Shown one piece after another: positions 36,491 through 44,938 of a DNA stretch of 64,000 nt. Made by a program: the position numbers and the translations under genes. The notes under the pieces were generated by a model that saw only the letters and a list, made by a program, of their open reading frames with translations, made no database searches and was not told the DNA's origin. Location of the stretch: positions 186,001 to 250,000 of the forward strand of contig JACRPY010000004.1 of the NCBI GenBank assembly GCA_016222945.1, read 5' to 3'. Each line of letters starts with the position of its first letter. Positions within the stretch are counted from its first letter, which is position 1. This DNA comes from Methanobacterium sp. (GTDB taxonomy: Archaea; Methanobacteriota; Methanobacteria; Methanobacteriales; Methanobacteriaceae).

Positions 36491-36969
36491 ATAAATAAAA
36501 GAATAGATCTTCATATGCACAGTATATTCAGTGATGGTGAGCTTTTACCTTCTGAAATTGCAAGAAGAGCAAGTGTATTAAATCATAAAGCAATAGCAAT
36601 AACCGATCACGTTGACGCATCAAACATAGATTGTATTAAAAAAATTAGGGGCGTAATACAGGATATAAAGGAAAATTGGGATATAGAAGTTATTCAAGGT
36701 GCTGAAATAACCCATGCCCCTGCAGAAATAATTGGAAAACTCGCAGTTAAAGCCCGTAAGCTTGATGCTGAAATTATCGTAGTTCATGGAGAAACACTGG
36801 TAGAGCCTGTGATTGAAGGAACTAATTTGAGTGCTGTTCACCAGGAGATATAATATCATATGAAACAGCTTATAAGTTTGCATTAGGTGCAGGAATACCT
36901 GAAGATCATATTGAAATCATATTAAAAGATAATCCTTTAGAGATTTTAAAAAATAAGGATTTAATATAA
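36491..36969 (+). pseudogene. Decayed PHP-domain phosphoesterase (histidinol-phosphatase-like)
   Basis: The reading frame from 36491 gives NKRIDLHMHSIFSDGELLPS, then KAIAITDHVDASN and VQGAEITHA-like QGAEITHAPAEI: the metal-binding start of a PHP-domain hydrolase. Two lesions are visible. The codon where translation should start (36491, well placed after GGGAGGGG) is ATA, and a stop lies just before it. After VIEGTNLSAVH the frame shifts and the text jumps to PGDIISYETAYKFALGAGIP with EDHIEIILKDNPLEIL, the expected C-terminus. Roughly the third quarter of the domain is missing, with its metal-binding residues. It is probably non-functional. Confidence 0.75.
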
Positions 36970-37011
36970 TAATCATGTGTAACATAATAAAATTTAAGGG
37001 AGGTTGAGTAA

Positions 37012-37167
37012 ATGAACGAGAAAATTATGGGTATTGTATATATCATAATTGCACTTTTGATAATGGTAGTCTATTTTGCTGCTCAATGGTTCTTTGTTTA
37101 TTTAATCTGGGGAATAGCCATTATACTCCTTTTACTTGGAGTTTATATGGCCTTTTTAAAAAAATAG
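37012..37167 (+). CDS. Small two-helix membrane protein
   Basis: A 51-residue open frame with a strong ribosome binding site (GGGAGGTTGAGTAA before the ATG). It encodes two hydrophobic helices separated by a short aromatic stretch (IVYIIIALLIMVVYFAA, WFFVYLIWGIAIILLLLGVY) and ends in FLKK. It is most likely an integral membrane peptide. I do not recognise a family. It lies 42 bp after the decayed PHP gene and is convergent with arfC. Confidence 0.65.
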   Translation: MNEKIMGIVYIIIALLIMVVYFAAQWFFVYLIWGIAIILLLLGVYMAFLKK

Positions 37168-37224
37168 GAATTTCAACAAAAAAATGACAGTAATATCATT
37201 AAAAAAACTATTGGACTATGATAA

Positions 37225-37875
37225 CTAGATTACTTTGTACTCTAATATTAAATCTTCACCTAAACAATAACTTTTTTTAAATTTTAATTTAAATGCATCA
37301 CTCATTTGGTCAATACCGTCACCGTCAACCAATGTTTTTGCGTTACTTCCACCAGCAATCATAGGGGCTACACATACCCTGATTTCATCCACAAGATTGT
37401 TTTCAAGCATTGAATAATTTAGAGTTGATCCTCCTTCAAGCATTAATGATTTTATTCCATTACTTGAAAGCTCCTTCATCAACAATTTAAGATTAACCCT
37501 ACCTTCACCACATTTTAAAACAGTTGCTTTTTTTTCTAACTCCCTTACTTTTTCAGGGTCTGCATTTTCAGTTGTGGCAATAATTGTAGGTGCATCATCA
37601 TTTAAAATACGGAAATAAAGAGGAGTGCGAGCAGAACTATCAACAACAATTCTTACAGGATTATCTTGAGGTTCAGCTTTTATTTTATGTACTGTAAGGC
37701 GAGGATCATCAGCTAAAATAGTATTTATCCCCACCATTATTGCATCCATCTTTTTTCTGAGTTTGTGGACTCTTATAAGGTCTTCTTTGCCAGAAATTTC
37801 AGAACTTCCAGTTTTTGTTGCAATTTTACCATCTAAAGTCATTGCAGCGTTTAATATTATGTAAGGTTTCATCAT
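37225..37875 (-). CDS. arfC: 2,5-diamino-6-(ribosylamino)-4(3H)-pyrimidinone 5'-phosphate reductase
   Basis: A RibD C-terminal/dihydrofolate-reductase-fold enzyme of 216 residues that reduces the ribose side chain of the ArfB product in archaeal riboflavin and F420 synthesis. Signatures: YIILNAAMTLDGKIATKTG, MVGINTILADDPRLTVH and MLEGGSTLNYSMLENNLVDE. The deaminase part of bacterial RibD is absent, as in archaea. The gene stands alone. Its pathway partner arfB is at 21.9 kb. Confidence 0.93.
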   Translation of the reverse strand: MMKPYIILNAAMTLDGKIATKTGSSEISGKEDLIRVHKLRKKMDAIMVGINTILADDPRLTVHKIKAEPQDNPVRIVVDSSARTPLYFRILNDDAPTIIATTENADPEKVRELEKKATVLKCGEGRVNLKLLMKELSSNGIKSLMLEGGSTLNYSMLENNLVDEIRVCVAPMIAGGSNAKTLVDGDGIDQMSDAFKLKFKKSYCLGEDLILEYKVI

Positions 37876-37931
37876 ATCACATGAAAGTTTAAAATTCGGT
37901 TTAATTTAATAAAAAGAAAATAAAGAAGTGT

Positions 37932-38189
37932 TTACTGTCCACCGCCAAATGCAGATAAAATTTGTTGAATTATTGAATTTATGGCGTTTAGAATGCTTTG
38001 AATTGGACCTAAGAAATTATTAACATCTTGTGCTGTTTGATTGGCAACGTGAGAGGCATTATTAAGAGCTTGTTGTGTTGTATTCGTAATATTGTTTATT
38101 GTGTCTTGTGGAGCTGCACTTACAGATTGAAGGCCAATTCCAAACATTATTATAAATATTGCTAATGTGCAAAATATTTTCATTTTCAT
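37932..38189 (-). CDS. Small secreted protein with signal peptide
   Basis: About 85 residues. A cleavable-looking signal peptide (MKMKIFCTLAIFIIMFGIGL ending QSVSAA) is followed by an Asn/Gln-rich helical segment with N-x-T/S sequons and a hydrophobic C-terminal part (IQSILNAINSIIQQILSAFGGGQ). The start is set at ATG 38189, since GGTGAT directly upstream overlaps the earlier possible ATG at 38201. Family and function are not recognised. Confidence 0.65.
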   Translation of the reverse strand: MKMKIFCTLAIFIIMFGIGLQSVSAAPQDTINNITNTTQQALNNASHVANQTAQDVNNFLGPIQSILNAINSIIQQILSAFGGGQ

Positions 38190-38318
38190 TTCCATCACCA
38201 TTCAATTTTTCAATTATAACTGGATTTAAAGATTATTTTAATATATCATCCTATTTAATTAAGTATGTTAAGGTACAACTTAATTTTTTGATTACAACAA
38301 TATATTTGGAGGAAAAAC

Positions 38319-38702
38319 ATGAGTGAAGAACGTTACAAAAAAGGAATGGAAATGCTTAAAATAATGAATCCAAAATCATACAAACAATTAGCAGATAATT
38401 TAGAAGATATTGCTCCAGATATGGCTCGTTTTGTTGCAGAATTTCCTTATGGTGATATTTACACCCGTCCAGCATTAGATTTAAAAACAAGAGAACTGGT
38501 AACTGTTGCAGCTATCACCACTCTTGGCACTGCTCCATTACAGCTTAAAAGTCATATTAAAGGAGCTTTAAATGTAGGATGCACCCGCGAAGAGATTATT
38601 GAAGTTTTAATGCAAATGGCAGTTTATGCCGGTTTTCCAGCGGCTTTAAATGGAATATACGTGGCAAAAGAAGTCTTTGAAGAATTGGATAATGAAAAAT
38701 AA
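38319..38702 (+). CDS. Carboxymuconolactone decarboxylase (AhpD-like) family protein
   Basis: A 127-residue all-helical protein of the CMD/AhpD superfamily. The core ALDLKTRELVTVAAITTLG, then HIKGALNVGCTREEIIEVLM and YAGFPAALNG, is typical. Only one cysteine (in VGCTREE) is seen, not the AhpD CxxC pair, so it resembles the gamma-carboxymuconolactone decarboxylase-like type more than a peroxidase. The substrate is unknown. GGAGGAAAA precedes the ATG. Confidence 0.88.
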   Translation: MSEERYKKGMEMLKIMNPKSYKQLADNLEDIAPDMARFVAEFPYGDIYTRPALDLKTRELVTVAAITTLGTAPLQLKSHIKGALNVGCTREEIIEVLMQMAVYAGFPAALNGIYVAKEVFEELDNEK

Positions 38703-38745
38703 TCTTAAATAAAAGAAAATAGAATTTATATACATTATTCAACTT

Positions 38746-39504
38746 TTAAATTCCAAAAACATTTTTTGCATTTTTTTCTGTTATATTATCCACTTTCCCA
38801 ATAGATATTGACTTTATTTCTGCAATTTTTTTAACAGTTTCTTCAACATTTACTGGTTCATTCCTTTGGCCCTTAAAAGGAGAAAGATAAGGGCTATCAG
38901 TCTCTGTAAGAACATATTCTAACGGTATATTTTCTACAAGCTCTTTATGATATTTTGAATAGCAAATTATAGTTGAAAATGAAATATAATGACATTCATC
39001 CACTATTTTATTTGCAGTTTTAAGATCTCCGCCATAACAATGGAACACTGCATCAATATCCTTTGAATATTTCTTTATTAATTCAAATGCTTTTAATTCA
39101 GCATCTCTTGCATGGATCACAATAGGCTTATCATATTCATTTGCAATTTCAATGAATGATTTGAACATTTTTATTTGCCTTTTTCTTGATTCATTATCAT
39201 CTATATGGTAAAAATCAAGGCCGGTTTCTCCAACTGCAACTACTTTATCTATATTTTCATGTATTTCTTTAAATGCTTCATCAATAATGGAATTATCAGC
39301 TTTTGATGCATCTACAGGGTGAAAACCAAGTGTACCATGTATAAATCCTTTATATTCTTCAACAAGTTTTAAAACGCGTCTATTTCCACCTAATGTGGCT
39401 CCTGAATTAATTATGGCACTTAAATTTTTCTTTGCTCTTTTAATTACTTCTTCTCTATCTTTGTTAAAGTCTTTAAAATCAACGTGACAGTGTGTATCAA
39501 TCAT
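38746..39504 (-). CDS. TatD-family metal-dependent hydrolase
   Basis: A 252-residue TIM-barrel hydrolase. The metal ligands are in MIDTHCHVDF, GETGLDFYHID, KPIVIHARDAE, VFHCYGG and TETDSPYLSP. TatD-like enzymes act as 3'-5' exonucleases/deoxyribonucleases in repair and DNA turnover; some relatives are other amidohydrolases. Single gene, 61 bp after the uppS gene and on the same strand, so possibly in one transcript with mtxX and uppS. Confidence 0.9.
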   Translation of the reverse strand: MIDTHCHVDFKDFNKDREEVIKRAKKNLSAIINSGATLGGNRRVLKLVEEYKGFIHGTLGFHPVDASKADNSIIDEAFKEIHENIDKVVAVGETGLDFYHIDDNESRKRQIKMFKSFIEIANEYDKPIVIHARDAELKAFELIKKYSKDIDAVFHCYGGDLKTANKIVDECHYISFSTIICYSKYHKELVENIPLEYVLTETDSPYLSPFKGQRNEPVNVEETVKKIAEIKSISIGKVDNITEKNAKNVFGI

Positions 39505-39565
39505 AAATTTTCCTCAAAATAAAATTTTTTAAATTAAATATGAAATAAATAAAAAATATGGAGTT

Positions 39566-40333
39566 TTATATTCCAAAACGTCTCTCTCTTTCTTGATATG
39601 ATCTAAGTGCCCTTAAAAAGTCTACTTTCCTAAGTTCTGGCCATAGGCTATCACAGAAATAGAGTTCGGAATATGAAGATTGCCAAAGTAAGAATCCACT
39701 CAGTCTTTCTTCTCCGCTTGTCCTTATTATAAGATTAGGATCTTTTAAACCAGCAGTATAAAGATTTTTGTTAACTAACTCTTCATTTATATCTTCAAGA
39801 CTTATTTTTTCCTCTTTAACTTCTTTTGAAATCTTTTTTATAGCATCAATTATTTCCATACGTCCATCATAACCTATTGCAATATTTACCAGCCGTTTAT
39901 CATATGAAGCTGTAGATTCCTCTGCAATGTTTATTGCTTCCCTTACGTTTTCTGGAAGTAATTCTAACTGACCCACTGCCTTTACCCTGACTTTGTTTTT
40001 GTGAATCCTTGGATTATTCGCTATGTCTTCAAAATTTTTCTGGAAGAGCTTCATTAAGCCTTCTACCTCTTCTGGAGGTCTTTTAAAATTTTCTGTTGAA
40101 AATGCATATGCGGTTACTATTTCTATACCCATCTCAATTGACCAATCCAAAACCTTCTCAAGAGTGCTTACTCCTCTTTCATGACCTTCTATGGCCGGCA
40201 TATTCCCCATCAACTTTGAATAACGTCTATTACCGTCCATTATTATGGCAATATGTTTTGGCATATTTTCAGGCTTAAGATTACGTGAAATGTACCATTC
40301 ATAAACTTTATAAACTGGTTTTAAGATTCGCAT
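39566..40333 (-). CDS. uppS: Cis-prenyltransferase (undecaprenyl/polyprenyl diphosphate synthase)
   Basis: Elongates farnesyl or geranylgeranyl diphosphate with cis isoprene units to make the long polyprenyl carrier for surface glycans. The motif PKHIAIIMDGNRRYSK contains the catalytic Asp (about 33). AYAFSTENFKRP and the C-terminal DLIIRTSGEERLSGFLLWQS-like region, with ELYFCDSLWPELRK, are present. The length of 255 residues is normal. Its first codons overlap the end of mtxX by 26 bp, implying coupled translation. Confidence 0.95.
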   Translation of the reverse strand: MRILKPVYKVYEWYISRNLKPENMPKHIAIIMDGNRRYSKLMGNMPAIEGHERGVSTLEKVLDWSIEMGIEIVTAYAFSTENFKRPPEEVEGLMKLFQKNFEDIANNPRIHKNKVRVKAVGQLELLPENVREAINIAEESTASYDKRLVNIAIGYDGRMEIIDAIKKISKEVKEEKISLEDINEELVNKNLYTAGLKDPNLIIRTSGEERLSGFLLWQSSYSELYFCDSLWPELRKVDFLRALRSYQERERRFGI

Positions 40334-41042
40334 GTTTATTCCTACTTTTTAAGCTTGCTAAGTAATTAGAAAGTTCTAAAGCTCTTATATAACCTTCTAC
40401 AGTTTGTGATCGTGAAGTATCTATAAAAATTTCATTAATTCCAAGTGTTACAGCACCATGACTTTTTATAGAACCCAATAAAACCAGAGTTCTAAAGATC
40501 AAATTTCCAGTTATTCCGTCTGGTGCCAAAATGAAGTTTACTCTATCTTTTATTGACTCTTCTATTAATATATAATAATGTTTTACAGAATACTTATTTT
40601 TTAGTATCTGCGTTAATTTTTCTCCATCTTCAATGGAAATATCTATTTTAGGGCTTCTACCAACATCCTGACGTCTTCCACCAGATAACACAGCTATTTT
40701 AGGCTCAATATCTAAACTTAATAAAAATCCAGCCCCTAATTCAGCTATTTGAACTTTTTCTTCAATGTTATCTCCTTCATCTATTCCAACTGGCGCAAGA
40801 AGAAATTTATGGTTTTCAACCTCTAATAATGAGGCTCTACAAATTTTATTACTATATTTTTCTTTTAATCTCTCCATAATCTTTGAAGCACTGAGTGAAC
40901 CTCTTACAGCAGCATCTACTTCTTTATTAAATAACATATCCACTAGATCATCTTCTGATTCTGTTAAAACTACTTCAAAATCTACTTTTTTGGAAGCTTC
41001 AACTATGTTTTTATTGTTACCAATGCCTGCTGCTATTTTCAT
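40308..41042 (-). CDS. mtxX: Methanogenesis marker protein MtxX (putative phosphotransacetylase-like)
   Basis: A 244-residue protein of the MtxX family (methanogenesis marker 4), distantly similar to phosphate acetyl/butyryl transferases. Features seen: IAAGIGNNKNIVEASKKVDF, AAVRGSLSASKIM, IAVLSGGRRQDVGRSPKID and the final APDGITGNLIFRTLVLLGS. The family is almost confined to methanogens and its role in methyl transfer is not settled. The start ATG lies at the end of a 487-bp gap. It overlaps the downstream uppS gene by 26 bp. Confidence 0.87.
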   Translation of the reverse strand: MKIAAGIGNNKNIVEASKKVDFEVVLTESEDDLVDMLFNKEVDAAVRGSLSASKIMERLKEKYSNKICRASLLEVENHKFLLAPVGIDEGDNIEEKVQIAELGAGFLLSLDIEPKIAVLSGGRRQDVGRSPKIDISIEDGEKLTQILKNKYSVKHYYILIEESIKDRVNFILAPDGITGNLIFRTLVLLGSIKSHGAVTLGINEIFIDTSRSQTVEGYIRALELSNYLASLKSRNKHANLKTSL

Positions 41043-41529
41043 GGTTACTCCAATTAATTAAAAATATATCCATATTCATTTAAATTATTTACATATTGAA
41101 TTTTAAGCATATGAAAACTGATTATATGTCAATTATTTCCAACAATCAGTTATTTACTTGAATTTCTTAAAAAAAGACTGAAATTCTTTCTATATGGGCA
41201 AATCCACGGCTAAAGTTAACTATTAATAATTTTTAAGATATTTAACTGTTTAATGGTAATTTGGTATACATAAAATAAGATATATCTTCCTTTAAAAAAA
41301 ACATATATTTAATTTTATCTATTTAAAAATATACGAAATTTACTTATTACATTAATATATGATATATTTAATATTATATAAAAATTGGGCATAAAGGTGT
41401 TATAATCTGAAATTCAATAATTTAAATTTTTTATCAACGCGGCATTGAACTGCAAATTAATTCTTTATTCTATTGCCTGAAATGTCTTTATGCAATTAGG
41501 TAGGTTTATTTAAAAAAGGCGGCGTTATT
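41043..41529. other. Intergenic region between divergent genes
   Basis: A very AT-rich gap of 487 bp with several TATA-like stretches (for example ATATTATATAAAAATTGGG near 41370, about 155 bp before the tail-anchored protein gene). I see no RNA gene, no repeat and no convincing coding frame. Confidence 0.4.
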
Positions 41530-42210
41530 GTGAATTTAGGTAAAAAGGAGAATACTCATGATAAAACTCCTGCAAAGAGAATTAATGAATTGAAAAAGAT
41601 TATTGGAACAAACTTTGAAATTGAACCAAATGGTTATCTTGTTTGTAATAGTTGCTATGGATACTATAAACTAAAAATTAACGAATCCCCTGAAGATTTC
41701 TCAACATGCGAATGCAGTGGATCTTTAGAATATTATGAAACTCTCGATGACATCAAAGAAACATATCACACACCCGAAAACACTGTTCATGGTCAAGAAA
41801 GCATAGAGTATTATGATGAATACGAAGAATTGGAACAAATAGTCGAAGTTATAAAAACTAAAGCATACGAACGTAAAAAATTCCTGGAAAATCTATCTGA
41901 AAGTATCACCAAACAAGAAAAATTATTAAAAGAGATTAAAAGTGGACAAATTAGAGAAGTTAGTACAGATGATTGGTCATTATGGAATATAATTGAAGAT
42001 AAAGACCTTAATAATGAAATTAAAGACCAAAAGATGGTCATCGATGAAATTATGCATCAAGAAAATAGATTACTGTCCCATGTTAAGGAAAAAAGAGAAA
42101 ATAAATTTATAATCACTGACATTATACAAGATAATTATTATATAAAAATAGGGATTATACTAATTTTTATGGCTTTAATCATCGTTTTAGCTATTTATGC
42201 ATTAAAATAA
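41530..42210 (+). CDS. Tail-anchored zinc-ribbon protein with coiled coil, unknown function
   Basis: A 226-residue protein of unfamiliar type. A zinc-ribbon-like part has CNSCYGYY and CECSGSLEYY (Cys 39, 42, 60, 62). Residues about 98-190 are highly charged and predicted to be helical or coiled coil. A single C-terminal membrane helix (YYIKIGIILIFMALIIVLAIY) then ends five residues later, giving a tail-anchored topology with the zinc ribbon in the cytoplasm. The start is GTG 41530; the upstream GGCGGCG is only a weak ribosome binding site. It is monocistronic, between an AT-rich gap and convergent hemL. Confidence 0.65.
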   Translation: MNLGKKENTHDKTPAKRINELKKIIGTNFEIEPNGYLVCNSCYGYYKLKINESPEDFSTCECSGSLEYYETLDDIKETYHTPENTVHGQESIEYYDEYEELEQIVEVIKTKAYERKKFLENLSESITKQEKLLKEIKSGQIREVSTDDWSLWNIIEDKDLNNEIKDQKMVIDEIMHQENRLLSHVKEKRENKFIITDIIQDNYYIKIGIILIFMALIIVLAIYALK

Positions 42211-42238
42211 ATAAAAAAAATAATTTGTAACTATTTTT

Positions 42239-43498
42239 TTATCTAATTGAGCTTAAAGCTGAATTTATAACTTCTAATGTTTTTTGGGTATCACTTTCAT
42301 CATGTGCCAAAGAAAGGAAGCAGCACTCAAATTGTGACGGCGGTAAGAAAAGACCATTTTTAAGTAAGTAATGGAAGTATTGGTCAAATTTTTCAGTGTC
42401 TGCAGATTTAGCACTGCTATAATCATATACTTCCTCTTTTGTAAAGTATATTTGGAACATAGAGCTTAAACCTGCTAGATTAAAGTTTAAATCTGCATCA
42501 TCAAGTATATCCTGAATACCCTTCCTTAAAACATTTCCTTTTTTATCCATTTCAGCATAGAATCTATGATCGAGCTGTTTTAACATAGAAAGCCCTGCTG
42601 TAACTGATATGGGGTTTCCATTAAATGTTCCAGCTTGATATACACTTCCTGATGGTGCTATCATTTCCATTAATTCTTTTTTACCGGCTAAAGCCCCCAT
42701 AGGGAATCCTCCACCGAGTATTTTTCCTAAAGTAACAAGATCAGGTGTAACACCAAAGTATTCCTGTGCACCACCTTCAGCTATCCTGAATCCGGTTATA
42801 ACCTCATCAAATATTAAAATAATATTATTTTCTTCAGTTATTTGACGTAAAAACTTTAAATAGCCTTCTTTTGGAGGTATACATCCAATATTTCCCATAA
42901 TGGGCTCTACAATTATGGCTGCAATTTCATTTCCTTCTTTTTTAATCAATGCATTCAATGATTCTTCGTCATTAAACGGAGTTAATATTGTATTTTGTGT
43001 TGTTTCTTCAGGTACGCCTGGGGAATCAGGTAATCCAACTGCTCCTGAACCTGATTTTACAAGAACATAATCATGAGCACCATGATAAGAACCTTCAAAT
43101 TTAATGATTTTCTTTTTTCCTGTTGCAGCTCTTGCAAGTCTTATTGCACTCATTGTAGCTTCAGTACCAGAATTCACGAATCTAACCATCTCAGCACAAG
43201 GTACTTTTTTAATCACAGTCTTTGCAAGTTCTACTTCTTTTTCTGTTGGAACTCCATAAGCGGAACCCAATTCTAATTGTTTTTTAACATCTTTCATTAT
43301 TCGATAATTTGCATGTCCAAGAACAAGAGGTCCATAAGCAAGACAGTAATCTATATAAACATTTCCATCAATATCAAAGAGTTTTGAACCCTTTGCATGC
43401 TTTGCAAAGAAAGGGTATGGTTTATAAGCTCTTACTGGAGAATCTACTCCACCGGGCAAATAATTTTTAGCTTCATTAAATAGTTCTTCTGATTTCAT
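42239..43498 (-). CDS. hemL: Glutamate-1-semialdehyde 2,1-aminomutase
   Basis: A PLP enzyme (419 residues) that makes 5-aminolevulinate in the C5 route to tetrapyrroles. Signatures: YLPGGVDSPVRAYKPYPFFA at the start, NSGTEATMSAIRLARAATG, IFDEVITGFR and the PLP lysine in LGKILGGGFPMGA. Ends normally in ...INSALSSIR. It supplies hemB (56.4 kb) and so haem-like cofactors, cobamide and F430. It lies 83 bp downstream of cbiC in the same direction. Confidence 0.97.
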   Translation of the reverse strand: MKSEELFNEAKNYLPGGVDSPVRAYKPYPFFAKHAKGSKLFDIDGNVYIDYCLAYGPLVLGHANYRIMKDVKKQLELGSAYGVPTEKEVELAKTVIKKVPCAEMVRFVNSGTEATMSAIRLARAATGKKKIIKFEGSYHGAHDYVLVKSGSGAVGLPDSPGVPEETTQNTILTPFNDEESLNALIKKEGNEIAAIIVEPIMGNIGCIPPKEGYLKFLRQITEENNIILIFDEVITGFRIAEGGAQEYFGVTPDLVTLGKILGGGFPMGALAGKKELMEMIAPSGSVYQAGTFNGNPISVTAGLSMLKQLDHRFYAEMDKKGNVLRKGIQDILDDADLNFNLAGLSSMFQIYFTKEEVYDYSSAKSADTEKFDQYFHYLLKNGLFLPPSQFECCFLSLAHDESDTQKTLEVINSALSSIR

Positions 43499-43581
43499 GT
43501 TCTAAGCTCCCTCATATTATTTGTTTAAATATAAAATCGTTAAATTATGATATTTCATATTTTAAATTTATCTTTTAAAAA

Positions 43582-44232
43582 TTAATCGTCACACATACGA
43601 ATAAGTGAGTTTGTTATTGCAACAGCAACAGGAGTCCCGCCTTTTGGCCCTTTAGTTATAATATTAGGTATATTGGCATTTGTTAATGCTTCTTTAGATT
43701 CTGTTGCACCAACAAAACCTACAGGGACACCAATAATTGACCTTACTTTCATACCCTCTTTTTCAACCAAATTTATGGCTTCAAAAAGGGCGGTGGGAGC
43801 GTTTCCAATTACAATAATTCCATCAAAATCATTTTGATGTGCAATACGTATTGCAGCAGCTGCACGAGTTATCTGTTCATCTTTTGCAAGTTTTATGGCA
43901 TCATCATGACTTATATAACAATTTATTTCTCCTTCATATTTATTTATTCCTGCTTTAACCATATTTATATCTGTTAGAATGCCTTTTTTGGCTTTAATGG
44001 ATTTAATGCTTTCATCTATAAAATTAGATGATATTTTAGTAATTTCAGCATATTCTGGGTCTGCAGTGGAATGAACAATTCTTTCAACTATTGATTGCTC
44101 TTTTGAAGAAAGATTCTTTATTTTAGCTTCGATTAACGACCTTACTATTTCCCTACTTTTTGAGGCTATATCATAACCTTGTTTTGTGGATGCGCCCATC
44201 ATAGTTTCCCTAGATTCATAATTTTTGCCCAT
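43582..44232 (-). CDS. cbiC: Cobalt-precorrin-8 methylmutase
   Basis: A precorrin-8X methylmutase of 216 residues that moves the C-11 methyl to C-12 to form (cobyrinic/hydrogenobyrinic) acid in anaerobic cobamide synthesis. The catalytic His lies in VERIVHSTADPEYAEI. The rest of the family pattern includes IGNAPTALFEAINLVEKEG and IGVPVGFVGATESKEAL, with PNIITKGPKGGTPVAVA at the end. It is followed by hemL, another tetrapyrrole gene, on the same strand. Confidence 0.95.
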   Translation of the reverse strand: MGKNYESRETMMGASTKQGYDIASKSREIVRSLIEAKIKNLSSKEQSIVERIVHSTADPEYAEITKISSNFIDESIKSIKAKKGILTDINMVKAGINKYEGEINCYISHDDAIKLAKDEQITRAAAAIRIAHQNDFDGIIVIGNAPTALFEAINLVEKEGMKVRSIIGVPVGFVGATESKEALTNANIPNIITKGPKGGTPVAVAITNSLIRMCDD

Positions 44233-44429
44233 ATTTCCTCACATCTAAATTAGCTGTACTTTAATTCTATGTTCATTTGATATTTATAGATATTTTCTGA
44301 ATGTCATTGGGTTTTATTTAAAAAAAGTTTATATACATTTTTTTATTTAGTGGTGTATTAGAGTTTAAAAAAGGTTATTTACATTAAAGTAATATTTATT
44401 ATGATTTAGTTACAAATTAACTAAGAGGG

Positions 44430-44876
44430 GTGTTTGAAATTAAAAATCAGCTGAATAAATTTTTAGTCGGTTTTATATTGCTTCTTTTTGTCTTTTTAGT
44501 TACAGGATCTGGCTGTATCTTCAGTTCAAGTGTTATGAAAGAAGGTGAGTATAATAATTCTGTTTATCTTGTAAAAATTGATTATCCTGGAACATGGTCA
44601 GGTCAACTGAAATATTATCTTTTAAATGGTAGTAGTGAATCAAATGAAGCTATTTCAATCAGCGGTTCTAACGGAAAAACATTTTCAATACTTAAAAGTG
44701 TCACAGGACTTAAAGTAAGTGCTACAAAAACTGATAATGGGAACAGTCCACTTAATATCACAATATGGAAAAACGGTCAAGTTATAGCAAGTAATGCAAC
44801 TTCTGAGGTAGGAGGATCAGTTATATTAAAAATAGGAACCTATGAAGAAATGAAAAATAGTGATTCATCCTTTTGA
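44430..44876 (+). CDS. Anchored or lipoprotein-like extracytoplasmic protein
   Basis: A 148-residue protein. A hydrophobic N-terminal segment (FLVGFILLLFVFLVTGSGC) ends in a lipobox-like VTGSGC. A small beta-rich domain follows with DYPGTWSGQLKYYLLNGSSE and later N-x-S/T sequons. It probably sits outside the cell. Several such small proteins occur in Methanobacterium; the function is unknown. The start GTG 44430 is preceded by AAGAGGG. It lies in a divergent position to cbiC with a 200-bp gap. Confidence 0.65.
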   Translation: MFEIKNQLNKFLVGFILLLFVFLVTGSGCIFSSSVMKEGEYNNSVYLVKIDYPGTWSGQLKYYLLNGSSESNEAISISGSNGKTFSILKSVTGLKVSATKTDNGNSPLNITIWKNGQVIASNATSEVGGSVILKIGTYEEMKNSDSSF

Positions 44877-44938
44877 TTAAACTTTCATTTTTTTTTAATT
44901 GCCAACATTATAATTTGTTAATGAGCTTTCCATTAGTT

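Noticed and set aside
40308..40333. Overlap of the mtxX end with the start of the prenyltransferase gene as a possible frame error
   Set aside because: Both proteins have intact ends, and overlaps of this size are common in compact archaeal operons.
41043..41529. Search for a tRNA or other structured RNA in the long gap
   Set aside because: No cloverleaf arms or T-loop-like sequence could be found; the base composition is uniformly AT-rich.
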